From Streptomyces parvus (GTDB taxonomy: Bacteria; Actinomycetota; Actinomycetes; Streptomycetales; Streptomycetaceae), in contig NZ_BMRY01000007.1 in assembly GCF_014648875.1 (NCBI RefSeq), positions 366,627 to 430,626 of the forward strand: 64,000 nucleotides of DNA, read 5' to 3'. Under the pieces are notes generated by a model. The model searched no databases and was not told where the DNA came from. It was given only the letters and a program-made list of their open reading frames with translations. Shown piece after piece: positions 1 to 7,122 of this stretch; position 1 is the stretch's first letter, and every line of letters begins with the position of its first letter. Made by a program: the position numbers and the translations under genes.

Positions 1-1
1 C

Positions 2-310
2 GGCCGCTTCGGGGGCCGGGACGAGCCCGGCACGGAGATCCGCGAGGCCCACCTGCGGGTGCTGCGCCGCCAAAGTCCGGGCCCGCGCCGCGCCGACTCC
101 TGTGCGCCGGCAACCCTGCACCGGCCCACCCCACGGAGAACCACCGCGCACCGGCCCGCCGCGCAGAGCCTGCGGCCATGGCACCGCCTCAGGTCCGGTC
201 CCGCCGGGGGCGCGGCGGCGGACCGTACGCCTCGACCAGCGCGTTGCGTACGGCGAGCCGTCCCGCGTGGCGGAACGCCAGAGGGTGGGAGTCCACCTCG
301 TGCACCTTGA
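2..310 (+). CDS. possible 3' end of an upstream gene (partial)
   Basis: An open frame enters from the left edge and stops at 308-310. Its first 30 or so residues include the stretch EPGTEIREAHLRVL, which resembles the C-terminal helix of bacterial transcriptional activator (BTAD/AfsR-type) domains. The rest is low-complexity Arg/Pro-rich sequence, and the last 120 bases overlap the minus-strand gene at 189-593. The frame may therefore be read beyond the true gene. Only the first third looks protein-like, and the assignment is weak. Confidence 0.25.
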   Translation, partial: GRFGGRDEPGTEIREAHLRVLRRQSPGPRRADSCAPATLHRPTPRRTTAHRPAAQSLRPWHRLRSGPAGGAAADRTPRPARCVRRAVPRGGTPEGGSPPRAP

Positions 311-593
311 TGGACCGCAGGATCACCGCGACGGCCACGGTGGTCCCGGGGTCCAGCTCCGCCAGCTCCTCGCGGACGCCGGAGCCGAACGCCTGGCGCA
401 GTTCGGACACCTCCTCGGCCGACCAGCCCGGCACCGTGCTCGTGTCCGCCACTTCGAACTCCACGCCCTGCTCCCAGGGTTCGAAGTCCACCACCACCTG
501 GGCGAAGAAGGACGGGCAGCCGGCCTGCCGGGCGTACGTGACCTTGACATCGCGCAGGGGTCGGGGAGGGAAGGTCCTCGGCTCGGTGGTCAT
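189..593 (-). CDS. stand-alone elongation factor G domain IV-like protein
   Basis: The protein has 134 aa. Its body follows the EF-G domain IV pattern: a VVVDFEP strand near residue 33, a central VP segment, and a HEVDSHPLAFRHAGRLA stretch near residue 100 that matches the HEVDSSEMAFKIAGSMA region of EF-G. The GTPase domain and domains II, III and V are absent, so this is not a translocase. It may be a ribosome- or RNA-binding adaptor with this fold. The family match is read from sequence and the role is unknown. It starts at ATG 593 and is followed on the same strand by no obvious partner. Confidence 0.6.
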   Translation of the reverse strand: MTTEPRTFPPRPLRDVKVTYARQAGCPSFFAQVVVDFEPWEQGVEFEVADTSTVPGWSAEEVSELRQAFGSGVREELAELDPGTTVAVAVILRSIKVHEVDSHPLAFRHAGRLAVRNALVEAYGPPPRPRRDRT

Positions 594-615
594 GCGCCCA
601 CGCTAACCGCGCGCC

Positions 616-652
616 GACGGTCTCCCCACGGAATTTCCGCGGGGAGGCCGTC
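616..652 (-). terminator. hairpin terminator downstream of the DDAH-like gene
   Basis: Arms at 616-627 and 641-652 (GACGGTCTCCCC / GGGGAGGCCGTC) pair over 12 positions with one G-T pair. The hairpin sits 10 bases past the stop of the minus-strand gene at 663-1475. Confidence 0.55.
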
Positions 653-662
653 CGTTCGCGCG

Positions 663-1475
663 TCAGGCGTCCCGGCGCAGCTCCAGCGTGCAGCACTTCA
701 CGCTGCCGCCCGCCTTGAGCAGCTCCGAGAGGTCCACCCCGATCGGGTTGAACCCGCGCTCACGCAACTGCGCCGCCAGCTCCGTGGCGTTCTGCGGCAG
801 GACCACGTTGTACCCGTCCGACGTCGCGTTCAGCCCGAAAACCTCGGCGTCGGCGGGGGTGGCGAGGAGGGCGTCCGGGAACAGCCGCTCCAGCACGGCC
901 CGGCTGCCGGGGGAGAAGGCCGCCGGGTAGTAGGCGACCGTCTTCTCGTCGAGCACGGTCAGGGCCGTGTCCAGGTGGTAGTAGTCGGGGTCGACGAGGG
1001 TCAGCCCGATCACCGGGCGTCCGAAGTACTCCTGGGCCTCGTCGTGCGAGCGGGGGTCGCTGCGGAACCCGGTGCCGGCCAGGAGCCAGTCGCCCGCCAG
1101 GAGATAGTCGCCCTCTCCCTCGTTGACGAAGGCGGCCGTGCGCAGCTCCGGAAAGCCGTTGTCACGCAGCCAGTTGTGGTAGGTGGGGCCCTCGGCGATC
1201 CGCTCGGCGTCGCGGAACCGGGCCACGAGGGCCCGCCCGTCGACGACCGTGGCGCCATTGGCCGCGAAGACCATGTCGGGGAGGGAGGGGACGGGGTCGA
1301 TCGTGTCGACGGTGTGCCCGAGGCTCAGGTAGACCTCGCGCAGCCGCTCCCACTGGGCGATGGCCAGCGGAGTGTCGACGGGCTTCGCCGGGTCCATCCA
1401 CGGGTTGATGGAGTAGACCACGTCGAAGTAGGTGGGCCGGCACATGAGGTAGTGCCGGGCACGTGCGGTACGCAT
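663..1475 (-). CDS. ddaH: dimethylarginine dimethylaminohydrolase / amidinotransferase-family protein
   Basis: The 270-aa protein belongs to the guanidino-group-modifying superfamily, which hydrolyses or transfers amidino groups from arginine derivatives. Landmarks include RHYLMCRPTYF at the N-terminus, LPDMVFAANGA (substrate-binding loop), YHLDTALTVLD carrying the active-site His, and KCCTLEL at the C-terminus carrying the nucleophilic Cys. The length fits DDAH. The ATG at 1475 was chosen because homology starts there; longer starts run into the upstream gene. It lies 19 bases after the formyltransferase stop, so the two form an operon behind the iron box at 2478. The physiological substrate is not shown by sequence; an ornithine- or citrulline-yielding hydrolase is most likely. 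Confidence 0.8.
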   Translation of the reverse strand: MRTARARHYLMCRPTYFDVVYSINPWMDPAKPVDTPLAIAQWERLREVYLSLGHTVDTIDPVPSLPDMVFAANGATVVDGRALVARFRDAERIAEGPTYHNWLRDNGFPELRTAAFVNEGEGDYLLAGDWLLAGTGFRSDPRSHDEAQEYFGRPVIGLTLVDPDYYHLDTALTVLDEKTVAYYPAAFSPGSRAVLERLFPDALLATPADAEVFGLNATSDGYNVVLPQNATELAAQLRERGFNPIGVDLSELLKAGGSVKCCTLELRRDA

Positions 1476-1494
1476 ATGGGGTAGGTCCCGATCG

Positions 1495-2439
1495 TCAGGG
1501 GCGGCCGGTGAGGTATCCGCCCATCGAGGTGAAGTACTCGGTCGCGGGCAGCTCGCGGCCGTCTTCGGTCCGTACACGGGTGATGGCCAGGCCGCGGTTG
1601 CGGCCCGTGCGGGCGTCGGCTCCGGCGACGATCACGACGCCGTCGCCCTCGCGGTAGAAGACGCGGCCCGGGGTGCCGCCGTAGCGGCCCTCGGACACGA
1701 CGGCCGAGACGACCTCGATCCGCCGCCCCCGGTGGTACGTGAAGGCGGCCGGGTACGGGGCGGACTGGGCGCGGACCAGGCGCTCCAGGTCCTCGGCCGG
1801 CCAGTTCCAGTCGATGCGGATGTCCTCCTCGGCGCGCTTGTGGAAGAAGCTCGCCTTGGACCGGTCCTGCGGAGTGAACTCCCTCTGCCCGGAGGCGATC
1901 AGCCCGAGGGCCTCGACCGTGACCGGCGCGATGAGATCGACCGTACGGTGGAAGAGGTCGGTCGCGGTGTCCGTCGGCCCCACGGGCACCGCCCGCTGGA
2001 CGACGATGTCACCGGCGTCCAGCTCCTCGTCCATCATGTGGGCCGTGACACCGACCTCCGGCTCGCCGTTGATGAGCGCCCAGATCAGCGGCGAGAAACC
2101 CGCGTAGGCGGGCAGCAGGGAGTCATGGATGTTGAGCGTGCCGTGGACCGGCAGGGTGAAGATCTCCGGCGGCATCCACGTCCGCCAGTTGTTGGCCACG
2201 ATGATGTCCGGGGACACTGCCCTCAGTTGGTCCACGAGTTCGTCGTCCGGCCGATTGCGGATGATCACGGGGACGTCGTGCTTCTCCGCGAGATCGGCGA
2301 CGGAGTCGCTCCAGATCTTCTCGTAGGCGTGCTCGCTCTTGGGATGGGTCACGACGGCAACCACGTCGTGCTCGGAGTCCAGCAGGGCTTGAAGGGTGCG
2401 ATGGCCCCAGGTCTGGTATCCGAACATGACGACCCGCAT
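1495..2439 (-). CDS. methionyl-tRNA formyltransferase-like formyltransferase
   Basis: The 314-aa protein has the formyltransferase fold: an N-terminal MRVVMFGYQTWG strand, then NIHDSLLPAYAGFSP and HMMDEELDAGDIV. These supply the Asn-His...Asp catalytic set typical of Fmt, GART and ArnA enzymes that transfer a formyl group from 10-formyl-tetrahydrofolate. A C-terminal Fmt-like domain follows. ATG 2439 is preceded by a strong AGGAGG site. The iron box upstream and the arginine-hydrolase partner downstream argue against housekeeping Fmt. They favour an iron-regulated formylation, for example of a hydroxyornithine siderophore precursor, but no siderophore synthetase is visible here. That role is inference. 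Confidence 0.8.
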   Translation of the reverse strand: MRVVMFGYQTWGHRTLQALLDSEHDVVAVVTHPKSEHAYEKIWSDSVADLAEKHDVPVIIRNRPDDELVDQLRAVSPDIIVANNWRTWMPPEIFTLPVHGTLNIHDSLLPAYAGFSPLIWALINGEPEVGVTAHMMDEELDAGDIVVQRAVPVGPTDTATDLFHRTVDLIAPVTVEALGLIASGQREFTPQDRSKASFFHKRAEEDIRIDWNWPAEDLERLVRAQSAPYPAAFTYHRGRRIEVVSAVVSEGRYGGTPGRVFYREGDGVVIVAGADARTGRNRGLAITRVRTEDGRELPATEYFTSMGGYLTGRP

Positions 2440-2477
2440 GAAGGTGCCTCCTTGGAGAGCGGTGACCGGCGCTTCAG

Positions 2478-2496
2478 TAAAGCAAGGCTTACCTAA
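2478..2496 (-). promoter_or_regulatory. iron box (DmdR/IdeR-type operator)
   Basis: TAAAGCAAGGCTTACCTAA matches 14 of 19 positions of the actinobacterial iron box TTAGGTTAGGCTAACCTAA; the right half is almost perfect. It lies 39 bases upstream of the formyltransferase start and about 155 bases from the divergent amidohydrolase, so iron repression of the minus-strand operon is the simplest reading. Confidence 0.7.
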
Positions 2497-2651
2497 GATC
2501 ACAACGGCCCATGATTCACAGGCAGGTTGACGGCCGATCACGGCTGGAAACGCCCCCTGACGTCGACAGGAGGGAACGAGCGGGTTAACTTGACCCGGCC
2601 CGCTCTCCGGCCGCGCGCCGTGGGTCCGAACGCGACGGGGAGGGACCTCCC

Positions 2652-4229
2652 ATGCTCTGTACGAGGCTGACGAACGCGCGCTTCCTCACGATGGACCCCC
2701 GCCACCCCGTCGCCCACGACCTGGGGATCTGGCGGGGCCGGATCGTCGGCGTGGACGACGCCGTGACCTCCCTGCCCGCCCGCGAGACCCTCGACCTGGG
2801 CGGGGCGACCGTACTGCCCGGCTTCATCGACAGCCATGTCCACCTCGCCTGGGCCGGGTTGAAGGCCGGCACCCCGAGCGTCGCCCCGTGCGAACGGATC
2901 GAGGACATCCTCGCCGTCGTCGACGCGGCGGCCCGGCGGCCCGCCCCTCCCGGCGCCTGGGTGGACGTGGCCGGATACGACCAGCGGGCGCTGGGCCGGC
3001 ACCTGACCGCCGCCGAACTGGACCGGGTCAGCCACGGCCGCAAGGTCTTCCTGATGCACGACTCCGGGCACGCCTGCGTGGTCAACACCGCGGTGCTGGA
3101 ACTGCTGCCCGACGGGACCCCGCACGAGGACGGCTTTCTCGCCGAGAGCGCCATGACCGCCGCCCGCCGGCTGCGGCTTCCGTACTCCCAGGAGGAACTG
3201 GCCGACGCGATCGAGCTCGCCGCCCGCGCCTGCCTGGACGAGGGGATCACCGCCTGCGCGGAGGCGGGCATCGGCGGCGGACTCCTCGGCCACAGCCCCG
3301 TCGAGCTGGGTGCCTACCAACTGCTCCGGGACCGCGACCGGCTGCCCCTGCGGGTCCAGCTCATGGCCTCCGGCGACACCCTGCGCCCCCGCGCGGCACA
3401 CACCGACGACGGGTTCACCCAGGCCCTGGACCTCGGCCTGCGCACCGGCTTCGGCGACGACTGGCTGTCGCTCGGCGCGCTCAAGATCTACACCGACGGC
3501 GGCATGATGGCCCGGACGGCGGCGCTCACCTCCCCGTACGAGGGCACGAGCGACAACGTCGGCCGCTTCCAGGACGACCCGGAACGCCTCGCCGCCCTCA
3601 TCGTCGACGGCCATCTCGCCGGCTGGCAGCTCGCCGTCCACGCCATCGGCGACCGCGCCGCCGACCTCGCCCTGGGCGCCCTGGAGCGGGCCCAGAAGCT
3701 GCGGCCCCGCCCGGACGCGCGCCACCGCATCGAACACGCCGGGCTGATCCGCCCCGACCAGCTGCCCCGGTTCGCCGCACTGGGTGTGAGCGCGGTGGTC
3801 CAGCCCAACTTCCTGCGCTGCTTCGGCGACGACTACGCGACCGTGATGGGCCAGGAGCGGGCCGGCTGGATGTACCGGGGGAGGGGCTTCCTGGACCACG
3901 GCGTCGCGCTCGTCGGCAGCTCGGACCGCCCCGTCACGGACGGGGCGCCCCTGCGCGCGATCCAGTTCATGGTCGAACGTGCCTCCACCTCGGGCCGGCT
4001 CATCGGCCCGGACGAGGCCGTCACCGTCGACGAGGCGCTGCGGGCCTACACGGTCGCCGGCGCCCATGCCTGCCGCTGGGAGGCGACGGCGGGCGCCCTC
4101 TCGCCGGGGATGCGGGCCGACCTGGTGGTGCTGGGCGACGACCCGCACCGCGTGGACCCCTCCCGGATCGGGGACATCCAGATCGTCCGGACCTTCGTGG
4201 ACGGCCGGGACGCCCGCGCCGAAGGCTGA
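2652..4229 (+). CDS. amidohydrolase family 3 (YtcJ-like) metal-dependent hydrolase
   Basis: The 525-aa protein has the YtcJ/amidohydrolase-3 layout. A small beta-sandwich start (NARFLTMDP) leads to PGFIDSHVHLAWAG with the HxH metal site. Next come KIYTDGGMM, a VHAIGDRA motif, a RIEHAGL motif, and SSDRPV near the C-terminus carrying the catalytic Asp. Such enzymes cleave C-N bonds in N-acyl or cyclic amide substrates. The substrate cannot be told from sequence. ATG 2652 follows a GGGAGGGA site. It is divergent from the iron-box operon. Confidence 0.85.
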   Translation: MLCTRLTNARFLTMDPRHPVAHDLGIWRGRIVGVDDAVTSLPARETLDLGGATVLPGFIDSHVHLAWAGLKAGTPSVAPCERIEDILAVVDAAARRPAPPGAWVDVAGYDQRALGRHLTAAELDRVSHGRKVFLMHDSGHACVVNTAVLELLPDGTPHEDGFLAESAMTAARRLRLPYSQEELADAIELAARACLDEGITACAEAGIGGGLLGHSPVELGAYQLLRDRDRLPLRVQLMASGDTLRPRAAHTDDGFTQALDLGLRTGFGDDWLSLGALKIYTDGGMMARTAALTSPYEGTSDNVGRFQDDPERLAALIVDGHLAGWQLAVHAIGDRAADLALGALERAQKLRPRPDARHRIEHAGLIRPDQLPRFAALGVSAVVQPNFLRCFGDDYATVMGQERAGWMYRGRGFLDHGVALVGSSDRPVTDGAPLRAIQFMVERASTSGRLIGPDEAVTVDEALRAYTVAGAHACRWEATAGALSPGMRADLVVLGDDPHRVDPSRIGDIQIVRTFVDGRDARAEG

Positions 4230-4245
4230 CGCTACGCTCGACGCC

Positions 4246-4605
4246 ATGCCTGGGGAGAGCACGGAGAAGGCGGCGAGCGGGGCGGGCGCCGCGTGGGTGA
4301 CCGTCGTGTCGTACGAGAACCTGCAGGGCTGCCCGCGGCCCCCGGCGGCCCTCCGCGCTTGACTGCGTGACCGCGGCATCGACTGGATGCCCTTCGCCGA
4401 TGAGCTGATCCGCTGCGATCTCGCCTGCGGCATCGGCGCGGACGGGCGCCGACGCGGCTGGTACACGGTCCGGGTCGACGCCGACGCGCTGCGTGCCCTG
4501 GGCCTGCACCCCGACCAGCCCACCTCCGTGATCACCGCCCCCTCCCCGCCGCGCTGGTGGCACGCCGCCGCCGAGCGCAACGCCGAACGGCGATCCGGGG
4601 GCTGA
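4246..4605 (+). pseudogene. small conserved-looking gene interrupted by an in-frame TGA
   Basis: Reading from ATG 4246, a single frame gives 38 codons (containing WVTVVSYENL), a TGA at 4360-4362, and then 80 further codons in the same frame (LRDRGIDWMPFADELIRCDL... to WWHAAAERN) ending at 4605. Codon use and composition look the same on both sides, so this was one protein of about 119 aa. A C-to-T change of an arginine codon (CGA) would explain the stop. I do not recognise the family. Selenocysteine is unlikely, as no Sec machinery or downstream element is visible. It may be a real nonsense mutation or a sequence error. Confidence 0.6.
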
Positions 4606-4771
4606 CGGCCCCTTGGTCCCCACTGCCTCCCAACTCCCGCCGTACCGAGGTCCATCGAGGTCCGTCGGACGGTCGACGTGTGTTGCCCCACATGCGGGCG
4701 GCAGAACAATACATCGCCCTTTTCGTGTTATTTAGGGTGAATCAGGGCATTGGCCCGTAGGTTGGGAAGAC

Positions 4772-4789
4772 ACGCCACCCGAGTGGCGT
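4772..4789 (+). promoter_or_regulatory. 5' leader hairpin of the MraY-like gene
   Basis: The interval 4606-4866 holds an AT-rich patch (around 4707-4745, unusual here and a likely promoter). It is followed by the hairpin ACGCCAC-CCGA-GTGGCGT, extended by GACAC/GTGTC flanks. It probably lies in the 5' leader of the gene starting at 4867. No known riboswitch class was recognised. Confidence 0.3.
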
Positions 4790-4866
4790 CCTGTGTCCCC
4801 CGACCCACGACCGGCAGGGTGCCGGGCACCCGCGCCGCAGGTCACGAACGAGGAAAGGCAGGGCAG

Positions 4867-6147
4867 GTGAACGTGCTGGGGATCATCGCCTCCGGTGTGG
4901 CCGCGCTGTTCATCACGGTCGCACTCGCCAAGAGTGCCCGCCGCGTGGCGCTCCGCCCCCACATCCCGGACGAACCGGGCGGGCGTGCGCCACGGGCCGA
5001 GGCGCTGCGCAGGACAGGCGGTGCGACGGCAGTGCTCGGCATCGGCACGGCGACCGGTGCGGCCCTGTGGCTCGGTGCGGCGGACGAAGCGGCGGGCTCC
5101 GTCGGAGGGCTGCTCGCCGGGGCGGGAGCGGTGGCGGCCCTCGGCCTCGTCCACGATCTGAAGCCGCTGTGGGCCGCCCTGCGCCTCGCCGTCCAGACCG
5201 CCGCCGCGGTGCTCGTCGTCTGCCTGGCCGGGCTCTCACCGGCGGCCGGCGTCCTGGCCGTGGTCTGGATCGTCCTCGTCACCAACGCGTTCGCCCTGCT
5301 CGACCACGCCGACGGGCTGCTCACCGCCGTCGGCCTGGTCACCGCCGCCGGACTGCTCGCGTGCGCCTTCGTCGGCGGGGACCCCGCTCTCGCCCTGCTT
5401 CCGGCGACCCTGGTGGCGGGCCTCGCCGGCTTCCTCCTCCACAACTGGCACCCCGCGCGCCTCCGTCTCGGCGCGTGCGGTGCGCAGTTCACCGGGTTCG
5501 CCCTGGCCGCCTCCGGCGCGCTGATCCAGGCGGCCGCCCCGTCCGGCCGCGCCGCGTGGGCCGCGCTGCCGGCCCTGGCCACGGTGGCCCTCGCCGACAG
5601 CGCCCTGGTCCTGATCTCCCGCCGCCGCGCGGCGCGTTCCCCGCTGCGCGCCACGGACGACCACATCGCGCACCGGCTGCGCCGGGTCCGTGTGACCGTG
5701 CCGGGCGCCGCGGTCCTGACCGCTCTGTGGGCGGGCGTGCCCGTGGCCACCGGGGCCCTCGTGTACGCGGAGCTGCTGCACCCCGCGTTCCTCCTGCTGC
5801 CGCTCGCCGGGACGGCCGCCGCCGTGTACGCCCTGCTGAGGATCCCGGCGTACGCCCCGCCCCGCACTGCCCCGCCCCGTACGGGCTCCTCCCGTACGGC
5901 CCCGTCCCGTACCGCCACGTCCCGGGCGACCCAGGACCGTACGATCACCGCCCGGCGCCGCACCGAGGCGGCCGACGCCGGTGCTGCGATCCCCGCCGCG
6001 GCCCCCGCGACGGGCGTCAAGGGCTCGGCTCCCGGCCGGGGTGCGCCCACCGGCACCGCCAGGACCTCCGCTGGGCACCCCACCGTGCCGCCCCCGCCCA
6101 ACGGCCGCCCCGCCGAAGCCGCCACGGCCGCGGCCGAACGGGGCTGA
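4867..6147 (+). CDS. MraY/WecA-like polyprenyl-phosphate sugar-phosphate transferase, divergent
   Basis: The 426-aa membrane protein has about ten hydrophobic segments spread through residues 1-330 and a long Pro/Thr/Arg-rich cytoplasmic tail. Order follows glycosyltransferase family 4: RTGGATA, then GLVHDLKPL where the family has the paired Asp of the metal site (here one is His), then NAFALLDHADGLL (family N..N..DGxDGL). The family moves a sugar-1-phosphate to undecaprenyl phosphate. GTG 4867 follows an AGGAAAGGCAGG site. The changed Asp makes activity uncertain. It converges on the GT2 gene 17 bases away. Confidence 0.7.
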   Translation: MNVLGIIASGVAALFITVALAKSARRVALRPHIPDEPGGRAPRAEALRRTGGATAVLGIGTATGAALWLGAADEAAGSVGGLLAGAGAVAALGLVHDLKPLWAALRLAVQTAAAVLVVCLAGLSPAAGVLAVVWIVLVTNAFALLDHADGLLTAVGLVTAAGLLACAFVGGDPALALLPATLVAGLAGFLLHNWHPARLRLGACGAQFTGFALAASGALIQAAAPSGRAAWAALPALATVALADSALVLISRRRAARSPLRATDDHIAHRLRRVRVTVPGAAVLTALWAGVPVATGALVYAELLHPAFLLLPLAGTAAAVYALLRIPAYAPPRTAPPRTGSSRTAPSRTATSRATQDRTITARRRTEAADAGAAIPAAAPATGVKGSAPGRGAPTGTARTSAGHPTVPPPPNGRPAEAATAAAERG

Positions 6148-6164
6148 CGCCGCCCGGTCCGCGA

Positions 6165-7052
6165 TCACCCCCGCAGCCGCCCGAGCGTGGCGCGGGCCGC
6201 TGTGCGCGCGTACGGGGAGACCATCAGATACGGGGCCCACGGCCAGGTGTGCCGCAGGCAGTACGCCCACCACTGACGCGGCGGCAGCTCCCGCACGGAG
6301 GTCACCCGGCGCAGCGCCTCCCGGACGCCGATCCCCGGCTCCCGGCTGCCGGGAGCCGCCGGTCCGTCCACGCACTCGCCGGCATGGCCCGGGGCGACGA
6401 GCACGGCCACCCCGGCCCGCTGAGCGCGCCGGCCGTGGTCGTAGTCGCCCATCCGATGACGGAAGACCTTGTCGGGATCGCCGACGACGTCGTACACGGC
6501 GCGGGGCACCAGAACAACCCGTCCGTCGTACGTGTCGCAGCGCTCGGGCCGGTGCGCGCCCGGCTCGACGAGCGTCAGGGACCGGCCCCGCCGTCCGGAG
6601 TACACCGTGTCCCCGTACGCGTTCCGCACCGCGCCGACGACGACCGCGCCGGCCCCCGCCGTTTCCGATGTGCGCAAAAGGGTCACGAGGGCGTCCCGGA
6701 AGAGCACGACGCCGTCGTCGAGCCACAGCTGATGCGTCCACGCGTGGCTCGGCCCGCCCGGGCCGCCGCCGAGCGGGCCGCCGCCCCCGCCGCCACTGCG
6801 GCTGTTCCGGCTCGCGATGCGCAGCGCCTGGTTACGGGAGACGTCGGGGCCCACCGACATGACCTCCACCGCCGGATGGTGCAGCCGCACCGCCTCCGGC
6901 GTACCGTCGGTGCTGCCGGTGTCCACGAGATGCACGCCCAGCGTCGTCCCCGCGGGGAGACCGCGCTGCCCCTCCAGGGCGCGCAGGGCGGACAGCGTCC
7001 GCGCACGGTGGTCGTGACTCGTCATCAGCACGGCCAGATGGACGGAGTGCAC
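6165..7052 (-). CDS. glycosyltransferase family 2 protein
   Basis: The 295-aa protein has a GT-A fold start (VHLAVLMTSHDHRARTL), a nucleotide-binding VDTGSTDGT motif near residue 47, and WLDDGVVL as the DxD-like metal site near residue 110. A Gly-rich insertion lies just before it. GDYDHGRRAQRAG matches the acceptor-side ExDYxxR region of GT2 enzymes. It has no membrane segments, so it is probably cytoplasmic or peripheral. GTG 7052 has an AGGAG site. It lies tail to tail with the MraY-like gene, suggesting but not proving a shared polysaccharide role. Confidence 0.8.
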   Translation of the reverse strand: MHSVHLAVLMTSHDHRARTLSALRALEGQRGLPAGTTLGVHLVDTGSTDGTPEAVRLHHPAVEVMSVGPDVSRNQALRIASRNSRSGGGGGGPLGGGPGGPSHAWTHQLWLDDGVVLFRDALVTLLRTSETAGAGAVVVGAVRNAYGDTVYSGRRGRSLTLVEPGAHRPERCDTYDGRVVLVPRAVYDVVGDPDKVFRHRMGDYDHGRRAQRAGVAVLVAPGHAGECVDGPAAPGSREPGIGVREALRRVTSVRELPPRQWWAYCLRHTWPWAPYLMVSPYARTAARATLGRLRG

Positions 7053-7122
7053 AGCGGGCTCCTCAGCTCCTCAACTCTCATCATTCATGCATAGAAGCTG
7101 ATATTCCGCATAGGCTGGGTGG

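Noticed and set aside
1495..2496. Local siderophore biosynthetic cluster
   Set aside because: Apart from the iron box and formyltransferase there is no NRPS, hydroxylase or siderophore transporter in the window.
4360..4362. TGA as a selenocysteine codon
   Set aside because: The position does not look like a redox site, no Sec machinery is visible in the window, and a nonsense change is simpler.
2538..4709. Very long open frame antisense to the amidohydrolase, and similar long antisense frames opposite gene-sized regions (for example 30931-33696 and 42848-45490)
   Set aside because: High-GC codon bias keeps the opposite frames open. The products are low-complexity without motifs, while the plus-strand genes have clear families.
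4606..4866. Possible c-di-AMP or other riboswitch in the leader of the MraY-like gene
   Set aside because: Only a short hairpin and an AT-rich patch are seen; no conserved aptamer core could be matched.
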